A model generated the notes under the pieces. That model ran no database searches. It was not told where the DNA came from and saw nothing but the letters and a program-made list of their open reading frames with translations. Shown here one piece after another: positions 53,012 through 62,807 of a DNA stretch of 64,000 bases (position 1 is the stretch's first letter; each line of letters starts with the position of its first letter). Source of the stretch: Novosphingobium sp. IK01. GTDB taxonomy: Bacteria; Pseudomonadota; Alphaproteobacteria; Sphingomonadales; Sphingomonadaceae. A program made the position numbers and the translations under genes. The stretch is taken from contig NZ_BTFW01000001.1 of the NCBI RefSeq assembly GCF_033242265.1, forward strand, positions 2,159,001-2,223,000, in the 5' to 3' direction.

Positions 53012-53343
53012 ACCGAGAAACTCGCGCCGCAGCCACAGCCCGAGGCCGCGTTGGGGTTGGTCACCCGGAAGGCCGCGCCGCCCAGCGACTCGACGTAATC
53101 GACCGTGGCCCCGGCCACGAGGTCGAGGCTCATCGCATCGACCACCAGCCGCACGCCATCGGTCTCGACCACGGTATCCTCGGCGTCCGGCTCGCCTTCG
53201 GCAAGGCCGAAGCGATACTGGAAGCCCGAACACCCCCCACCCTCGACGGCGAGCCGCAGGATGGCAGGGCGGGCCTGCTTGGCGGCAATCGTGGCCACGC
53301 GCGCGGCGGCCGAAGGGGCGAGAATGATCGGGGGCTGGCTCAT
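53008..53343 (-). CDS. erpA: Iron-sulfur cluster insertion protein (ErpA/IscA family)
   Basis: This A-type carrier passes Fe-S clusters to target apoproteins. The 111-residue protein has the three conserved cysteines: one in EGGGCSGFQYRFG and two in SGCGCGASFSV at the C-terminus. The start MSQPPIILAPSAAARVATIAA at 53343 matches the family; the 12 residues upstream are not conserved. Its stop overlaps the GTG of xth, so a Fe-S carrier and a DNA-repair nuclease share an mRNA. ErpA is the better label than IscA because no isc genes are nearby, but this is not decisive. Confidence 0.9.
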   Translation of the reverse strand: MSQPPIILAPSAAARVATIAAKQARPAILRLAVEGGGCSGFQYRFGLAEGEPDAEDTVVETDGVRLVVDAMSLDLVAGATVDYVESLGGAAFRVTNPNAASGCGCGASFSV

Positions 53344-53513
53344 GCACAGCGAGATAGGCGCAGGCGCGGCCCGGCTCAAGAGGCAGGGACCAGCTCAGGG
53401 AGACAAGCCCGGGAAAGTGCTGTGCAGATGGTAAAGCCGGCAACCGGGCCGACTACGGGGGGCCAAACGACAGGGGATGCAATCCGGGCCATTGGCTTCT
53501 AACACCATGCGCC

Positions 53514-54317
53514 ATGAGCACACCGATCCCGCCCACGTTCCACATGGGGCCCCACGGGCTCCGCCTCGCGACCCGTTTCCTGCCCGCACGCGATCCGGCC
53601 CACGCACTGGCCCACACACTGGTCCATTCAGGCGCGCCCGCGCTGGTCTTCCTGCCCGGCTACATGTCGGACATGACCGGGACCAAGGCCGAAGCCCTGT
53701 TCGACTGGGCCGCCCGGCAAGGCCATGCCTGCCTGTTGATGGACTATTCAGGCTGCGGCCAGTCGGAAGGCGATTTTGCGGACGGCACGCTCTCGCGCTG
53801 GCGCGACGAGGTCGTCGCGATGATCCGCGCCCACAATCTGGGCAAAGTCGTGCTGGTCGGATCGAGCATGGGAGGCTGGCTGATGCTGCTGGTCGCCCGC
53901 GCGCTGGGCAGGCAGGCAGCGGGCCTCGTCGGGCTGGCCGCCGCCCCCGATTTCACCGACTGGGGCTTCACCGAACAGGAAAAGGCCGCGCTCGCCAGCG
54001 GCCAGACGCACTATGAAGAAAGCCCCTATGGCCCGAAACCCACGCCCACCCATGCCGCGTTCTGGGCCGATGGCGAGGCGCTCCACCAGCTCGACACCGA
54101 GGTTCATGGCCCGATTCCCTTCGACGGCCCGGCCATCCTGATCCACGGTCAGGCCGACGAGGTCGTGCCCTGGGGCCTGAGCCTGCGTCTGGCCGAGGCC
54201 CTGCGTTCAGCCATGGTGCAGGTCCACCTGATCAAGGACGGAGACCATCGCCTGTCGCGCCCGCAGGACATCGCCGTTCTGCTCGACACGCTCGCCCGCC
54301 TTCTGGCCCATCCCTGA
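53514..54317 (+). CDS. Alpha/beta hydrolase (ABHD10-like)
   Basis: This 267-residue hydrolase has the nucleophile elbow VLVGSSMGGWLML, the GCGQSEGDF loop (MDYSGCGQSEGDF), an acid in HGQADEVVPW and a C-terminal His in KDGDHRLSRPQD. There is no signal peptide. The pattern resembles the human ABHD10/bacterial acyl-protein thioesterase or carboxylesterase group, but the substrate is unknown. It diverges from the erpA-xth pair and precedes a TPR protein gene by 32 bases. Confidence 0.88.
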   Translation: MSTPIPPTFHMGPHGLRLATRFLPARDPAHALAHTLVHSGAPALVFLPGYMSDMTGTKAEALFDWAARQGHACLLMDYSGCGQSEGDFADGTLSRWRDEVVAMIRAHNLGKVVLVGSSMGGWLMLLVARALGRQAAGLVGLAAAPDFTDWGFTEQEKAALASGQTHYEESPYGPKPTPTHAAFWADGEALHQLDTEVHGPIPFDGPAILIHGQADEVVPWGLSLRLAEALRSAMVQVHLIKDGDHRLSRPQDIAVLLDTLARLLAHP

Positions 54318-54349
54318 ACGGGTCCCCCGAACCTAGAGCCCTCACCCTG

Positions 54350-55303
54350 ATGCTTCTGGCCACCCTCCTTCTTGCCACCGCACCCGCGCCCCGCCCCCTC
54401 GATACGGTCTGGCGTCAGGTCGGCCCCAATCCCAAGGCCCAGCAATTTTCGGACCTGCCGATTCCGGGCCATCACCGCCCCCGGTCGAGCGATCCGCTCA
54501 CCCCGGTTCAGCCCGATGGAGCCCGGCCTGATCGCGCCCCGGCCCCTGCCCGTCATGACCGTCTGGCCGATTGCCTGAATATCGGGCGCGACAATCCGGC
54601 CATGGCCGTCAGCCTTGCCGAACACTGGCTGGCCGAAACCAAAGTGCCGAGCGAACATGTCCGCGCCGACCAGTGCCTGGGCATGATGCTGACCCAGCAG
54701 AACGACTTCACCGGCGCGATGGGCGCCTTTGCCGATGCGGTCAGCCAGATTCCGGCCTCGCAGGCGGTCGGCGCGGTGCCGCTCATGGCCATGGCGGGCA
54801 ATGCCGCGCTGGGCGCGGGCAAGCCGCAGGACGCGCTCACCTGGCTCGACCGCGCGCTCGCCGTGCCCGGTTTTGCCGACAATCCGGCCCGCGCCGCGAT
54901 GCTCAACGACCGCGCCCGCGCGCTCGTCGCGCTCGGGCGCACCGCCGATGCGGCCGCCGCGCTGGGCCAGGCCCATACCCTCGCCCCCGACAATGCCGAA
55001 AGCTGGCTGCTCTCGGCCACGCTCGCCCGCCGCGACAAGAACCTGACGCAGGCCCAGCACGACATCGAAACAGCCGCCCGGCTCGACCCGCGCAACCCGG
55101 CCATCGGCGTGGAGGCCGGGGTGATCGCCGAACTGAGCCAGCGCGAGGACGCCGCGCGGCAATCGTGGCAATCGGTCGTCGCCATGGCGCCCGACAGCGA
55201 CGAAGCCCAAGTCGCGCGCGGATACCTTGAACAGATCGGCGCGGCCCCCACATCGACTTCGTCCGCCCCCAAAAAGGCGCAAGCAGAGGCCATCACACGA
55301 TGA
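54350..55303 (+). CDS. Tetratricopeptide-repeat protein, probably exported
   Basis: This 317-residue protein has a short hydrophobic N-terminus (MLLATLLLATAPAP), probably a signal peptide, and a Pro-rich linker (about 25-65). A helical repeat region (about 75-290) contains TPR-like units, for example DALTWLDRALAVPGFADNPARAAMLNDRARALVALGRTADAAAAL and the paired NAESWLLSATLARRDKNLTQAQHDIETAARLDPRNPA. TPR domains mediate protein contacts. The stop overlaps the next ATG, so it may be translated with the luciferase-like gene. The role is unknown. Confidence 0.8.
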   Translation: MLLATLLLATAPAPRPLDTVWRQVGPNPKAQQFSDLPIPGHHRPRSSDPLTPVQPDGARPDRAPAPARHDRLADCLNIGRDNPAMAVSLAEHWLAETKVPSEHVRADQCLGMMLTQQNDFTGAMGAFADAVSQIPASQAVGAVPLMAMAGNAALGAGKPQDALTWLDRALAVPGFADNPARAAMLNDRARALVALGRTADAAAALGQAHTLAPDNAESWLLSATLARRDKNLTQAQHDIETAARLDPRNPAIGVEAGVIAELSQREDAARQSWQSVVAMAPDSDEAQVARGYLEQIGAAPTSTSSAPKKAQAEAITR

Positions 55304-56334
55304 AACTTTCCGTCCTCGATCTCGTCCCGGTCATCGAGGGCGGCACTGTCGGCCAGGCCCTGCGCGAGGCCGCGCTCACCGCGAAGGCCGCCGAAGAGGC
55401 AGGGTATCATCGCTACTGGGTCGCCGAGCATCACGGCATGCCGGGCATCGCGGGGGCGGCGGTCTCGGTCGTGCTGGCCCATCTGGGCCATGCCACGCAG
55501 ACCATCCGTCTGGGCGCAGGCGGGATCATGCTGCCCAACCACAACCCGCTGGTGATCGCCGAACAGTTCGGCGCGCTCGATGCGCTCTATCCGGGGCGGA
55601 TCGACCTCGGGCTGGGGCGCGCGCCGGGCGCCGACCAGCGCATCGTGCGCGCCCTGCGCAAGGACGTGAACCGCGCCGCCGAGGATTTCCCCGCCGACGT
55701 GGCCGAATTGCAGGCGCTGTTTGCCGCAGACCGCCGCCTGCCGCTTCAGGCCACCCCCGGCGCGGGCGCGGCGGTGGCGCTGTGGATTCTGGGCTCCAGC
55801 CTGTTTGGCGCGCAACTGGCGGCCATGATGGGCCTGCCCTATGCCTTTGCCTCGCACTTCGCGCCCGACCATCTCGACGGCGCGCTCAAGCTCTATCGCG
55901 AGCGGTTCACCCCGTCCGAAACCCTCGACAAGCCTCATGTCATGGCCGCCATCAACGTGCTGTGCGCCCCCAGCGACGAGGAAGCCCTCTATCTGGCCAG
56001 CAGCCAGGACCAGTCGTTCGTGCGCCTGCGCAGCGGCGATCCGGGCCGCCTGCCGCCGCCAGTCCTGCACTATCGCGACACGCTCGCCCCGTCCCAGCGC
56101 GCCACGCTCGACCATTTCCGGCAGGTCAGCGCCATCGGCAGCCCGCAGACCGTGCGCGCCGGGCTGGAGGCCTTCCAGCAGCGCACCGGCGCCGACGAGA
56201 TCATCGTGGCGGGCGCCACCTACGATCCGGCCTTGCGCCGCCGCTCGCTCGCGCTCACGATGGAAGCATTGGGAGGGGAGGCAGGGCAGGGCCAAGCCAC
56301 GGCCCTCACCGGCGATCCGCTCCGCGCGATTTGA
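55300..56334 (+). CDS. LLM-class flavin-dependent oxidoreductase
   Basis: This 344-residue protein is a luciferase-like monooxygenase of the single-component type (YhbW-like). Features are the N-terminal LSVLDLVPVIEGGTVGQALREA, YWVAEHHGMPG, the flavin-binding IRLGAGGIMLPNHNPLVIAEQFG, RIDLGLGRAPGAD and the substrate region ILGSSLFGAQLAAMMGLPYAFASHFAPD. It probably uses reduced FMN; the substrate is not known. It overlaps the TPR gene by four bases, with gdh beginning about 250 bases downstream. Confidence 0.9.
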   Translation: MKLSVLDLVPVIEGGTVGQALREAALTAKAAEEAGYHRYWVAEHHGMPGIAGAAVSVVLAHLGHATQTIRLGAGGIMLPNHNPLVIAEQFGALDALYPGRIDLGLGRAPGADQRIVRALRKDVNRAAEDFPADVAELQALFAADRRLPLQATPGAGAAVALWILGSSLFGAQLAAMMGLPYAFASHFAPDHLDGALKLYRERFTPSETLDKPHVMAAINVLCAPSDEEALYLASSQDQSFVRLRSGDPGRLPPPVLHYRDTLAPSQRATLDHFRQVSAIGSPQTVRAGLEAFQQRTGADEIIVAGATYDPALRRRSLALTMEALGGEAGQGQATALTGDPLRAI

Positions 56335-56492
56335 TCCGTCCTGTTTGATCCACTGGTGCCTGTCCGCGCACCCTTGCCAAACCCGTTTTCGCCAATACAG
56401 TTTCACATGATACCATATTGCAGCCGTGCTGCGCAAACCCGCCAGCCGCCGTGCAAGACAATGACAAGATTTTCGGGCGCATCACGGCCCAA

Positions 56493-56518
56493 CCAGAACG
56501 ACAACCCAGAACGATAAC
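56493..56518 (+). repeat. Tandem 13-mer repeat upstream of gdh
   Basis: CCAGAACGACAAC and CCAGAACGATAAC are directly adjacent, differing at one position. They lie 70-95 bases before the gdh start and may bind a regulator. Confidence 0.4.
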
Positions 56519-56587
56519 AGGGACAGGGTAGACAAGGGGCGGCTCCGCCCGCCCCACCCGGCCCCGGGAATGCAGGAAGCACAGGTC

Positions 56588-59500
56588 ATGGCATCCACCA
56601 CCGTCGATTCCACCACACCCTCCACCGGCACCCCTGCGGGAACCGACCGCGATCCGCTGGTCACCGCGCTCGCCGGGCGGCTCGCCCATGCCCTGCTTCC
56701 CGGCGAAGCCGCCGATTTCGACGAGGACCGGCTGACGGAAGCAGCCCGCTTCACCCTCGCCACCGCCGCCACCCGGCAGGGCCGCGCACCCGCTCTGGCC
56801 ATCGAGAGCATGGGCGGGCAGCGCGCACTGCGCATCGCGGTGATCAACGACGACATGCCGTTCCTGGTCGATTCGATCGCCGCGACGATCACCGCCCAGG
56901 GTCTGGCCATCGAGCGCCTGCTCCACCCGGTCGTGGCCGTCCGCCGTGATGGTGCCGGCACCCTCACCGCCCTGCCCGAGGGCGAGGCCATCGGCGAGCT
57001 GCGCGAGTCGATGATCTACCTCGAAACCGAGCGCGCCGACGCCAAGGCCCGCCGCGAACTGGCCGCCGCGCTCGCCGCCACGCTCGCCGATGTCCATGCC
57101 GCCGTCGACGACTGGCCGCAGATGCAGAGCCTGATGCAGCAGGAAGCGCGCAGCCTGCCCGATCCCGAAGGCGCCGCGCTGCTGCGCTGGCTGGCCGACG
57201 GCATGCTCACCCAGCTCGGCCATGTCACCCGCCACCGCGACGGCACCCGCAGCGAAACGCTCGGCGTGTGCCGGTCGAGCGAGGAAACCCTGCTGTCCGA
57301 CGCATCCTACGCGCGCGCCTTCGCCTGGTTCGAACGCGCCGGAGTGCGTGGGCAGGAAGCCGTGCGCGCGCCGCTGATCGTCAAGGCCAACCGCATTTCG
57401 CGCGTCCACCGCCGCGTGCCGCTCGACCTGTTCCTCGTGCCGGTCATGGACGACGGACAGGTCGTCGCGCTCTCGGTCCATGCCGGGGTCTGGACCAGCT
57501 CGGCGCTGGCCGCCACGCCCGACCGCGTGCCGCGCATGCGCAGCCAGCTCGAAACGCTCATGACCCGGCTCGACTTCGATCCCTCGGGCCATGCGGGCAA
57601 GGCCCTCGTCCACGCGCTTACCGCGCTGCCCCACGACCTGCTGATCGGCTTTTCCGATGCCGATCTCGAACGCATCGCCACCACGATGATGGGTCTGGTC
57701 GACCGCCCCCGCCCGCGCCTCGCCCTCGTGCGCGCCGCGCTGGAACGCCATCTCTATGCGTTCGTCTGGCAGCCGCGCGACAGCCAGTCGACGCAAGTGC
57801 GCGAGCAGGTCACCCGCATGCTCGAACAGGCGACCGGCGGCACGGTGATCGACTGGAGCCTTCAGGTCCAGGGCGGGGCGCTGGCCCTCACCCGCTTTGC
57901 CATCGACATGCGCGGCGACGATGACACCCTGACCGACGGGGGCATCGGCATCGACGAGGCCGCGCTCGACGCCGCCTTCCAGACCCTCGTGCGCGGCTGG
58001 GACGCCGCGGTCGAGGCCGAACTGGCCAAAGTCGAGGATGCCAGCCGCGCCGCCGCCATCGCCGCGCGCTATGCCCCGGCGTTTCCGGTCGGCTACCGCG
58101 CCGACTATGGCCCGGCCGAGGCCGCCGACGACATCCGCGTGCTGCGCGCGCTGAACGCCGAGGATGCCCCCCGCCGCGCCGTGCGCCTTCACCGCCTGCC
58201 CGCCGAGACAGGCCTGCGCCTCAAGCTCTACCAGCGCGAGGGGGCCATCGTGCTCTCCGACGCAGTGCCCGTGCTCGAAAACTTCGGCCTGCGCGCGCTC
58301 GAAGAAGTGCCCACCGCGCTCAACCACGGCAAGCTGGGCTTCATTCACGATTTCCTCGTCGCACTGGCCGCCGACACCACGCCCGAGGCCCTGCTCGCAC
58401 GCGGCGCCGCCATCGAGGAATCGCTCAGCGCCGTCCTCAACGGACAGGCCGAGGACGATCCGTTCAACCGCCTGATCGTGGCCGTGGGCCTGACCGCAAC
58501 GCAAGCCAACTGGCTGCGCGCGTGGTATCGCTATCTCCGTCAGGCCGGGATGACCTTTGGCATCATCACCGTGGTCGACGCGCTCAAGGCCGCGCCCGAA
58601 GTGACCCACGGGCTGATCGACCTGTTCCGCGCCCGCCACGACCCCGATTTCACGCGTGAACGCGAGGACGCCGCGCAAAAGGCCGCCGAGCGCATCCGCG
58701 CCGGGCTGGCCGCCGTCGCCGCGATCAACGACGACCGCCTGCTGCGCGCCTTCCGCGCGGTGGTCGAGGCGATCTTGCGCACCAATGCCTTTGCCCCGGC
58801 AGCCGCCGAGGCGCTGGCCTTCAAGATCGATTCCGCGCTCGTCCCCGGCCTCCCCAAGCCGGTGCCATGGCGCGAAATCTTCGTCTATTCGCCGCGCGTA
58901 GAAGGCATCCACTTGCGCGCAGGGCCCGTGGCGCGCGGGGGCCTGCGCTGGTCTGACCGGCGCGACGACTTCCGCACCGAGATCCTCGGCCTCATGAAGG
59001 CCCAGCGCGTCAAGAACGCGGTGATCGTGCCCACGGGCGCCAAGGGCGGGTTCTATCCCAAGCACCTGCCCGACCCGGTGCGCGAGCGCGAGGCCTGGCT
59101 CGCCGAAGGCAAGGCCAGCTACCAGATCTTCATCCGCACCCTGCTCTCGATCACCGACAACATCGTCGATGGCAAAGTCGTCCACCCGCAAGGCGTGCTG
59201 ATCCGCGACGGCGAAGACCCCTATTTCGTGGTCGCCGCCGACAAGGGCACCGCCACGTTCTCCGACGTGGCCAATGCGATTGCGGCGGAACGCGGCTTCT
59301 GGCTCGACGATGCCTTCGCCAGCGGCGGCTCGAAGGGCTATGACCACAAGGCGATGGGCATCACCGCCAAGGGTGCCTGGCTCTCGGTCCAGCGCCACTT
59401 CCTCGAACTGGGCACCGACGTCCAGACCGAGCCGGTCCGCGTGGTGGGCGTGGGCGACATGTCGGGCGACGTGTTCGGCAATGGCATGTTGCTGTCCAAG

Positions 59501-61324
59501 GCGCTCAAGATCGTCGCGGCCTTCGACCACCGCCATATCTTCCTCGATCCCGATCCCGATCCGGCAGCCAGCTGGGCCGAGCGCGCGCGCCTGTTCGCGC
59601 TGCCCCGGTCGAGCTGGGACGACTATGACCGCGCCGCGATCTCGGCAGGGGGCGGGGTCTTCCCGCGCAGCCTCAAGGCGATCCCGCTCAGCCCGCAAGT
59701 GCGCGCCGCGCTGGGCATCGGCATGGAGGAACTCGACCCCGACACGCTGATCGCGCTTATCCTTCAGGCGCCGGTCGACCTGCTGTGGTTCGGCGGCATC
59801 GGCACCTATATCCGCGCCTCGAGCGAGGCCAATCTTGCCGTGGGCGACCCGGCAAATGACGCCTACCGCATCGCGGCCAACGACGTGCGCGCCCGCGTGA
59901 TCGGCGAAGGCGCCAATCTGGGCATGACCCAGGCCGCGCGCATCGAGTTCGCCCAGAAGGGAGGCCGCGTAAACACCGACTTCATCGACAATTCCGCCGG
60001 GGTCGATTGCTCGGACAACGAGGTTAACATCAAGATCGCGCTGGCCAGCGCCAAGCGCGCCGGACGGCTCGACGAGGATGGCCGCGTCGCCCTGCTCTCG
60101 AGCATGACCGAGGCGGTCGCCCACCTCGTGCTCGAAGACAACCGGCTCCAGGCCCTCGCCCTCTCGATCGCCGAACGCGGCGGGGCGCAGGCCGTGCCCG
60201 CGCTGGTGCGCCTGATCGACGTGCTCGAAGAAAACGGCGACCTCGACCGCAAGACCGAAGGGCTCGCCCCGTCCGACGACTATGCCCGCCGGGCGGCGGC
60301 CGGAACCGGCCTGTCGCGCCCCGAACTCGCCGTGCTGCTCTCCTCGGCCAAGCTCGTGCTGCAACGCGCGCTCGAAGAGAGCCCGGTGGTCGATGATCCC
60401 GTGCTGGAGGAAGAACTCCTCGCCGCCTTCCCGCAGGCCATGCGCGAACGCTTCGAGACCGAGATCGTCCACCACCGCCTGCGCCGCGAAATCATCGCGA
60501 CCAAGCTGGCCAACCGCATCGTCAACCGCCTTGGCCCCGTCCACCCGTTCGAGATGGCCGAAGAGGAAGGGATGAGCCTCGCGCAAGTGGCCGCCGCCTT
60601 CGTCGCCGCCGAGCGCCTGCTCGACCTGGGCACGACATGGGCCATGCTCGACGCAGCGCCGATGGGCGAGCAGGTGCGCCTCTCGCTGTTCGAGGCGACC
60701 GCGCGCGCGCTGCGCGGCCACATGGCCGATGTCTTGCGCTCGTGCCACGGCACGCTCAAGCCCGATGCGCTGATCGAGGCGCTGTGCGGCGGGGTGGGCC
60801 GCCTCTCGCACACGACCACCGAACTGCTGCGCGGCGAGGCGCAGGCCCGCGCCCGCGCCATGGCGCAGGACATGGCCGAGAGCGGCACCCCGCCCGAAGT
60901 GGCCGCGCGGGTGGTCCATCTATTCGACCTCGACGGGGCCATCGGCCTTGCCCATCTGGCCGATGAACTCGATGTCGATGCGGTCGTGCTCACCGGGGCC
61001 TTTGCCGATCTGGGCGCACAACTGGGCATCGACTGGGCGCAGCAGACCGCCGCACGGATGAACCCGTCCGACCCGTGGGAGCGCCTGCTGGTTGCGGGCC
61101 TCGCGCGCGATTTCCAGCAGATGCGCAGCGAATTCCTGCGCCGCATGGGCAGCGCCGATCCCGAGGCCAGCACCCATGCCTGGCTCGCCGCCAAGGCCCA
61201 GCCGGTCCGCCAGCTGCGCGCCCTGATCGCCCGCGCCCAGGCGGGCAACAGCGCGGCAGGCACCGTCACCCCGGCCATGCTCGCCCAGATCGCCAGCCAG
61301 GCGCGCAGCCTGCTGACGCGCTGA
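56588..61324 (+). CDS. gdhB: NAD-specific glutamate dehydrogenase (large, 180-kDa type)
   Basis: This enzyme oxidatively deaminates glutamate to 2-oxoglutarate and ammonia with NAD and is mainly catabolic. The 1,578-residue length matches the bacterial GDH-180 class. An N-terminal regulatory half (about 1-700) includes ACT-like parts. The catalytic centre follows, with [26 protein letters not shown], the Lys motif [11 protein letters not shown] and [15 protein letters not shown], and then the nucleotide-binding [17 protein letters not shown]. The ATG at 56588 has AGGAAG at a good distance; the ATG at 56570 is less supported. A strong hairpin follows the stop. Confidence 0.95.
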   Translation: MASTTVDSTTPSTGTPAGTDRDPLVTALAGRLAHALLPGEAADFDEDRLTEAARFTLATAATRQGRAPALAIESMGGQRALRIAVINDDMPFLVDSIAATITAQGLAIERLLHPVVAVRRDGAGTLTALPEGEAIGELRESMIYLETERADAKARRELAAALAATLADVHAAVDDWPQMQSLMQQEARSLPDPEGAALLRWLADGMLTQLGHVTRHRDGTRSETLGVCRSSEETLLSDASYARAFAWFERAGVRGQEAVRAPLIVKANRISRVHRRVPLDLFLVPVMDDGQVVALSVHAGVWTSSALAATPDRVPRMRSQLETLMTRLDFDPSGHAGKALVHALTALPHDLLIGFSDADLERIATTMMGLVDRPRPRLALVRAALERHLYAFVWQPRDSQSTQVREQVTRMLEQATGGTVIDWSLQVQGGALALTRFAIDMRGDDDTLTDGGIGIDEAALDAAFQTLVRGWDAAVEAELAKVEDASRAAAIAARYAPAFPVGYRADYGPAEAADDIRVLRALNAEDAPRRAVRLHRLPAETGLRLKLYQREGAIVLSDAVPVLENFGLRALEEVPTALNHGKLGFIHDFLVALAADTTPEALLARGAAIEESLSAVLNGQAEDDPFNRLIVAVGLTATQANWLRAWYRYLRQAGMTFGIITVVDALKAAPEVTHGLIDLFRARHDPDFTREREDAAQKAAERIRAGLAAVAAINDDRLLRAFRAVVEAILRTNAFAPAAAEALAFKIDSALVPGLPKPVPWREIFVYSPRVEGIHLRAGPVARGGLRWSDRRDDFRTEILGLMKAQRVKNAVIVPTGAKGGFYPKHLPDPVREREAWLAEGKASYQIFIRTLLSITDNIVDGKVVHPQGVLIRDGEDPYFVVAADKGTATFSDVANAIAAERGFWLDDAFASGGSKGYDHKAMGITAKGAWLSVQRHFLELGTDVQTEPVRVVGVGDMSGDVFGNGMLLSKALKIVAAFDHRHIFLDPDPDPAASWAERARLFALPRSSWDDYDRAAISAGGGVFPRSLKAIPLSPQVRAALGIGMEELDPDTLIALILQAPVDLLWFGGIGTYIRASSEANLAVGDPANDAYRIAANDVRARVIGEGANLGMTQAARIEFAQKGGRVNTDFIDNSAGVDCSDNEVNIKIALASAKRAGRLDEDGRVALLSSMTEAVAHLVLEDNRLQALALSIAERGGAQAVPALVRLIDVLEENGDLDRKTEGLAPSDDYARRAAAGTGLSRPELAVLLSSAKLVLQRALEESPVVDDPVLEEELLAAFPQAMRERFETEIVHHRLRREIIATKLANRIVNRLGPVHPFEMAEEEGMSLAQVAAAFVAAERLLDLGTTWAMLDAAPMGEQVRLSLFEATARALRGHMADVLRSCHGTLKPDALIEALCGGVGRLSHTTTELLRGEAQARARAMAQDMAESGTPPEVAARVVHLFDLDGAIGLAHLADELDVDAVVLTGAFADLGAQLGIDWAQQTAARMNPSDPWERLLVAGLARDFQQMRSEFLRRMGSADPEASTHAWLAAKAQPVRQLRALIARAQAGNSAAGTVTPAMLAQIASQARSLLTR

Positions 61325-61380
61325 CCCGGAACGCCTTGCCGCTCAGGAAAACGGCGAATCTGCCATAAGGCCAGCTAATC

Positions 61381-61413
61381 ATGCCTCTGCACGCTTGACG
61401 TGCAGAGGCATTT
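61381..61413 (+). terminator. Terminator of gdh
   Basis: A perfect 13-bp stem (ATGCCTCTGCACG with CGTGCAGAGGCAT) and 5-base loop (CTTGA) are followed by TT. The T-run is short, but the stem is very stable. Confidence 0.75.
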
Positions 61414-61448
61414 GCCCACAACCCTCCCCCCGTTCAAAGGAGGACGTG

Positions 61449-62699
61449 ATGGGTGCATTCGAGGCGGGCCGGGCAGATGTGGTGATCGTGGGGGCGGGCC
61501 ATGGCGGGGCCCAGGCCGCCATTGCGCTGCGCCAGAACGGATTTGCCGGTTCGATCCTGGTGATCGGTCGGGAACCTGAACTCCCCTACGAACGCCCGCC
61601 GCTCTCCAAGGAATACCTCGCCCGCGAAAAGACCTTCGAGCGGATCATGATCCGCCCGGCGGCCTTCTGGGAAGACAAGGCCATCGAGATGGCGCTCGGC
61701 CACGAAGTCGTCGCGGTCGATCCCGATGCGCGCGTCCTGCGCACCGCCGACGGCGCGACGGTCAGCTATGGCGACCTGATCTGGGCCACGGGCGGCGACG
61801 CGCGCCGCCTGTCCTGCGCCGGCCACGATCTGGCCGGGGTCCACGGTGTACGCACCCGTGCCGATGCCGACCGCCTGATGGCCGAACTGGATGCCGGGGC
61901 CAAACGCGCCATGGTCATCGGTGGCGGCTATATCGGGCTTGAGGCGGCTGCCGTGCTGACCAAGTTCGGCGCCCATGTCACCCTGCTCGAAGCCCTGCCC
62001 CGCGTGCTCGCGCGCGTGGCGGGCGAGGCGCTCTCGACCTTCTATCAGGACGAGCACCGCGCCCACGGCGTCGACTTGCGCACGCAAGTGGCGGTCGATT
62101 GCCTCGAAGGCGCGGACGGCAAGGTGACGGGCGTGCGTCTGGCCGATGGCAGCGTCCTGCCCGCCGATCTGGTGATCGTGGGCATCGGCATCATCCCGCA
62201 GGTCGGCCCGCTGCTGGCCGCGGGCGCGGCGGGCGGCAATGGCGTCGATGTCGACGAATTCTGCCGCACCTCACTGCCCCATGTCTATGCCATCGGCGAT
62301 TGCGCGGCCCATGCCAATGCCTTTGCGCAAGGCGCGGTGATCCGTCTGGAATCGGTCCAGAACGCCAACGACCAGGCCACCGTGGCAGCCAAGGCGATCT
62401 GCGGCGCGCCCGTGCCCTACAAGGCCACCCCGTGGTTCTGGTCGAACCAGTACGACTTGCGCCTCCAGACCGTGGGCCTCTCGACCGGCCACGACGAAGC
62501 CGTCCTGCGCGGCGATCCGGCCACGCGCAGCTTCTCGGTGGTCTACCTCAAGAACGGCAAAGTCATCGCGCTCGACTGCGTGAACATGGTCAAGGACTAT
62601 GTGCAGGGCAAGAAGCTGGTCGAAACCGGCGCCGCGCTGTCGGCTGCGCAACTGGCCGATGCCGGCGTTCCCCTCAAGGACATGCTGGCGACCGCATAA
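61449..62699 (+). CDS. FAD-dependent NAD(P)H oxidoreductase (ferredoxin/rubredoxin reductase type)
   Basis: This 416-residue flavoprotein transfers electrons from NAD(P)H to a ferredoxin or similar carrier. It has the N-terminal FAD loop [33 protein letters not shown], the NAD loop [17 protein letters not shown], and the FAD motif [15 protein letters not shown]. The C-terminal domain matches aromatic-dioxygenase reductase components ([16 protein letters not shown]). The ATG at 61449 is preceded by AAGGAGGACGTG, a very strong ribosome-binding site. No ferredoxin or oxygenase gene is adjacent, so the partner is elsewhere. It ends at a shared terminator. Confidence 0.92.
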   Translation: MGAFEAGRADVVIVGAGHGGAQAAIALRQNGFAGSILVIGREPELPYERPPLSKEYLAREKTFERIMIRPAAFWEDKAIEMALGHEVVAVDPDARVLRTADGATVSYGDLIWATGGDARRLSCAGHDLAGVHGVRTRADADRLMAELDAGAKRAMVIGGGYIGLEAAAVLTKFGAHVTLLEALPRVLARVAGEALSTFYQDEHRAHGVDLRTQVAVDCLEGADGKVTGVRLADGSVLPADLVIVGIGIIPQVGPLLAAGAAGGNGVDVDEFCRTSLPHVYAIGDCAAHANAFAQGAVIRLESVQNANDQATVAAKAICGAPVPYKATPWFWSNQYDLRLQTVGLSTGHDEAVLRGDPATRSFSVVYLKNGKVIALDCVNMVKDYVQGKKLVETGAALSAAQLADAGVPLKDMLATA

Positions 62700-62731
62700 A
62701 CACCGCAGGCTGAGCCCGGCGAAACGCACCA

Positions 62732-62775
62732 AAAAAAGGGGGGCGAAGGAGTGTTTCTCCTTCGCCCCCTTTTTT
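62732..62775. terminator. Bidirectional terminator between the FAD oxidoreductase and maeB
   Basis: AAAAAAGGGGGGCGAAGGAG pairs almost perfectly with CTCCTTCGCCCCCTTTTTT around TGTTT. The U-tracts on both strands serve both convergent genes. Confidence 0.94.
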
Positions 62776-62807
62776 GTTCACGCGATGCGGGATCGCGCGG
62801 GTTCGCG

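Noticed and set aside
56306-60919. 1,537-codon open frame on the minus strand across gdh
   Set aside because: It mirrors the strong third-position GC bias of gdh, its product is low in recognisable motifs, and the plus strand encodes a full glutamate dehydrogenase.
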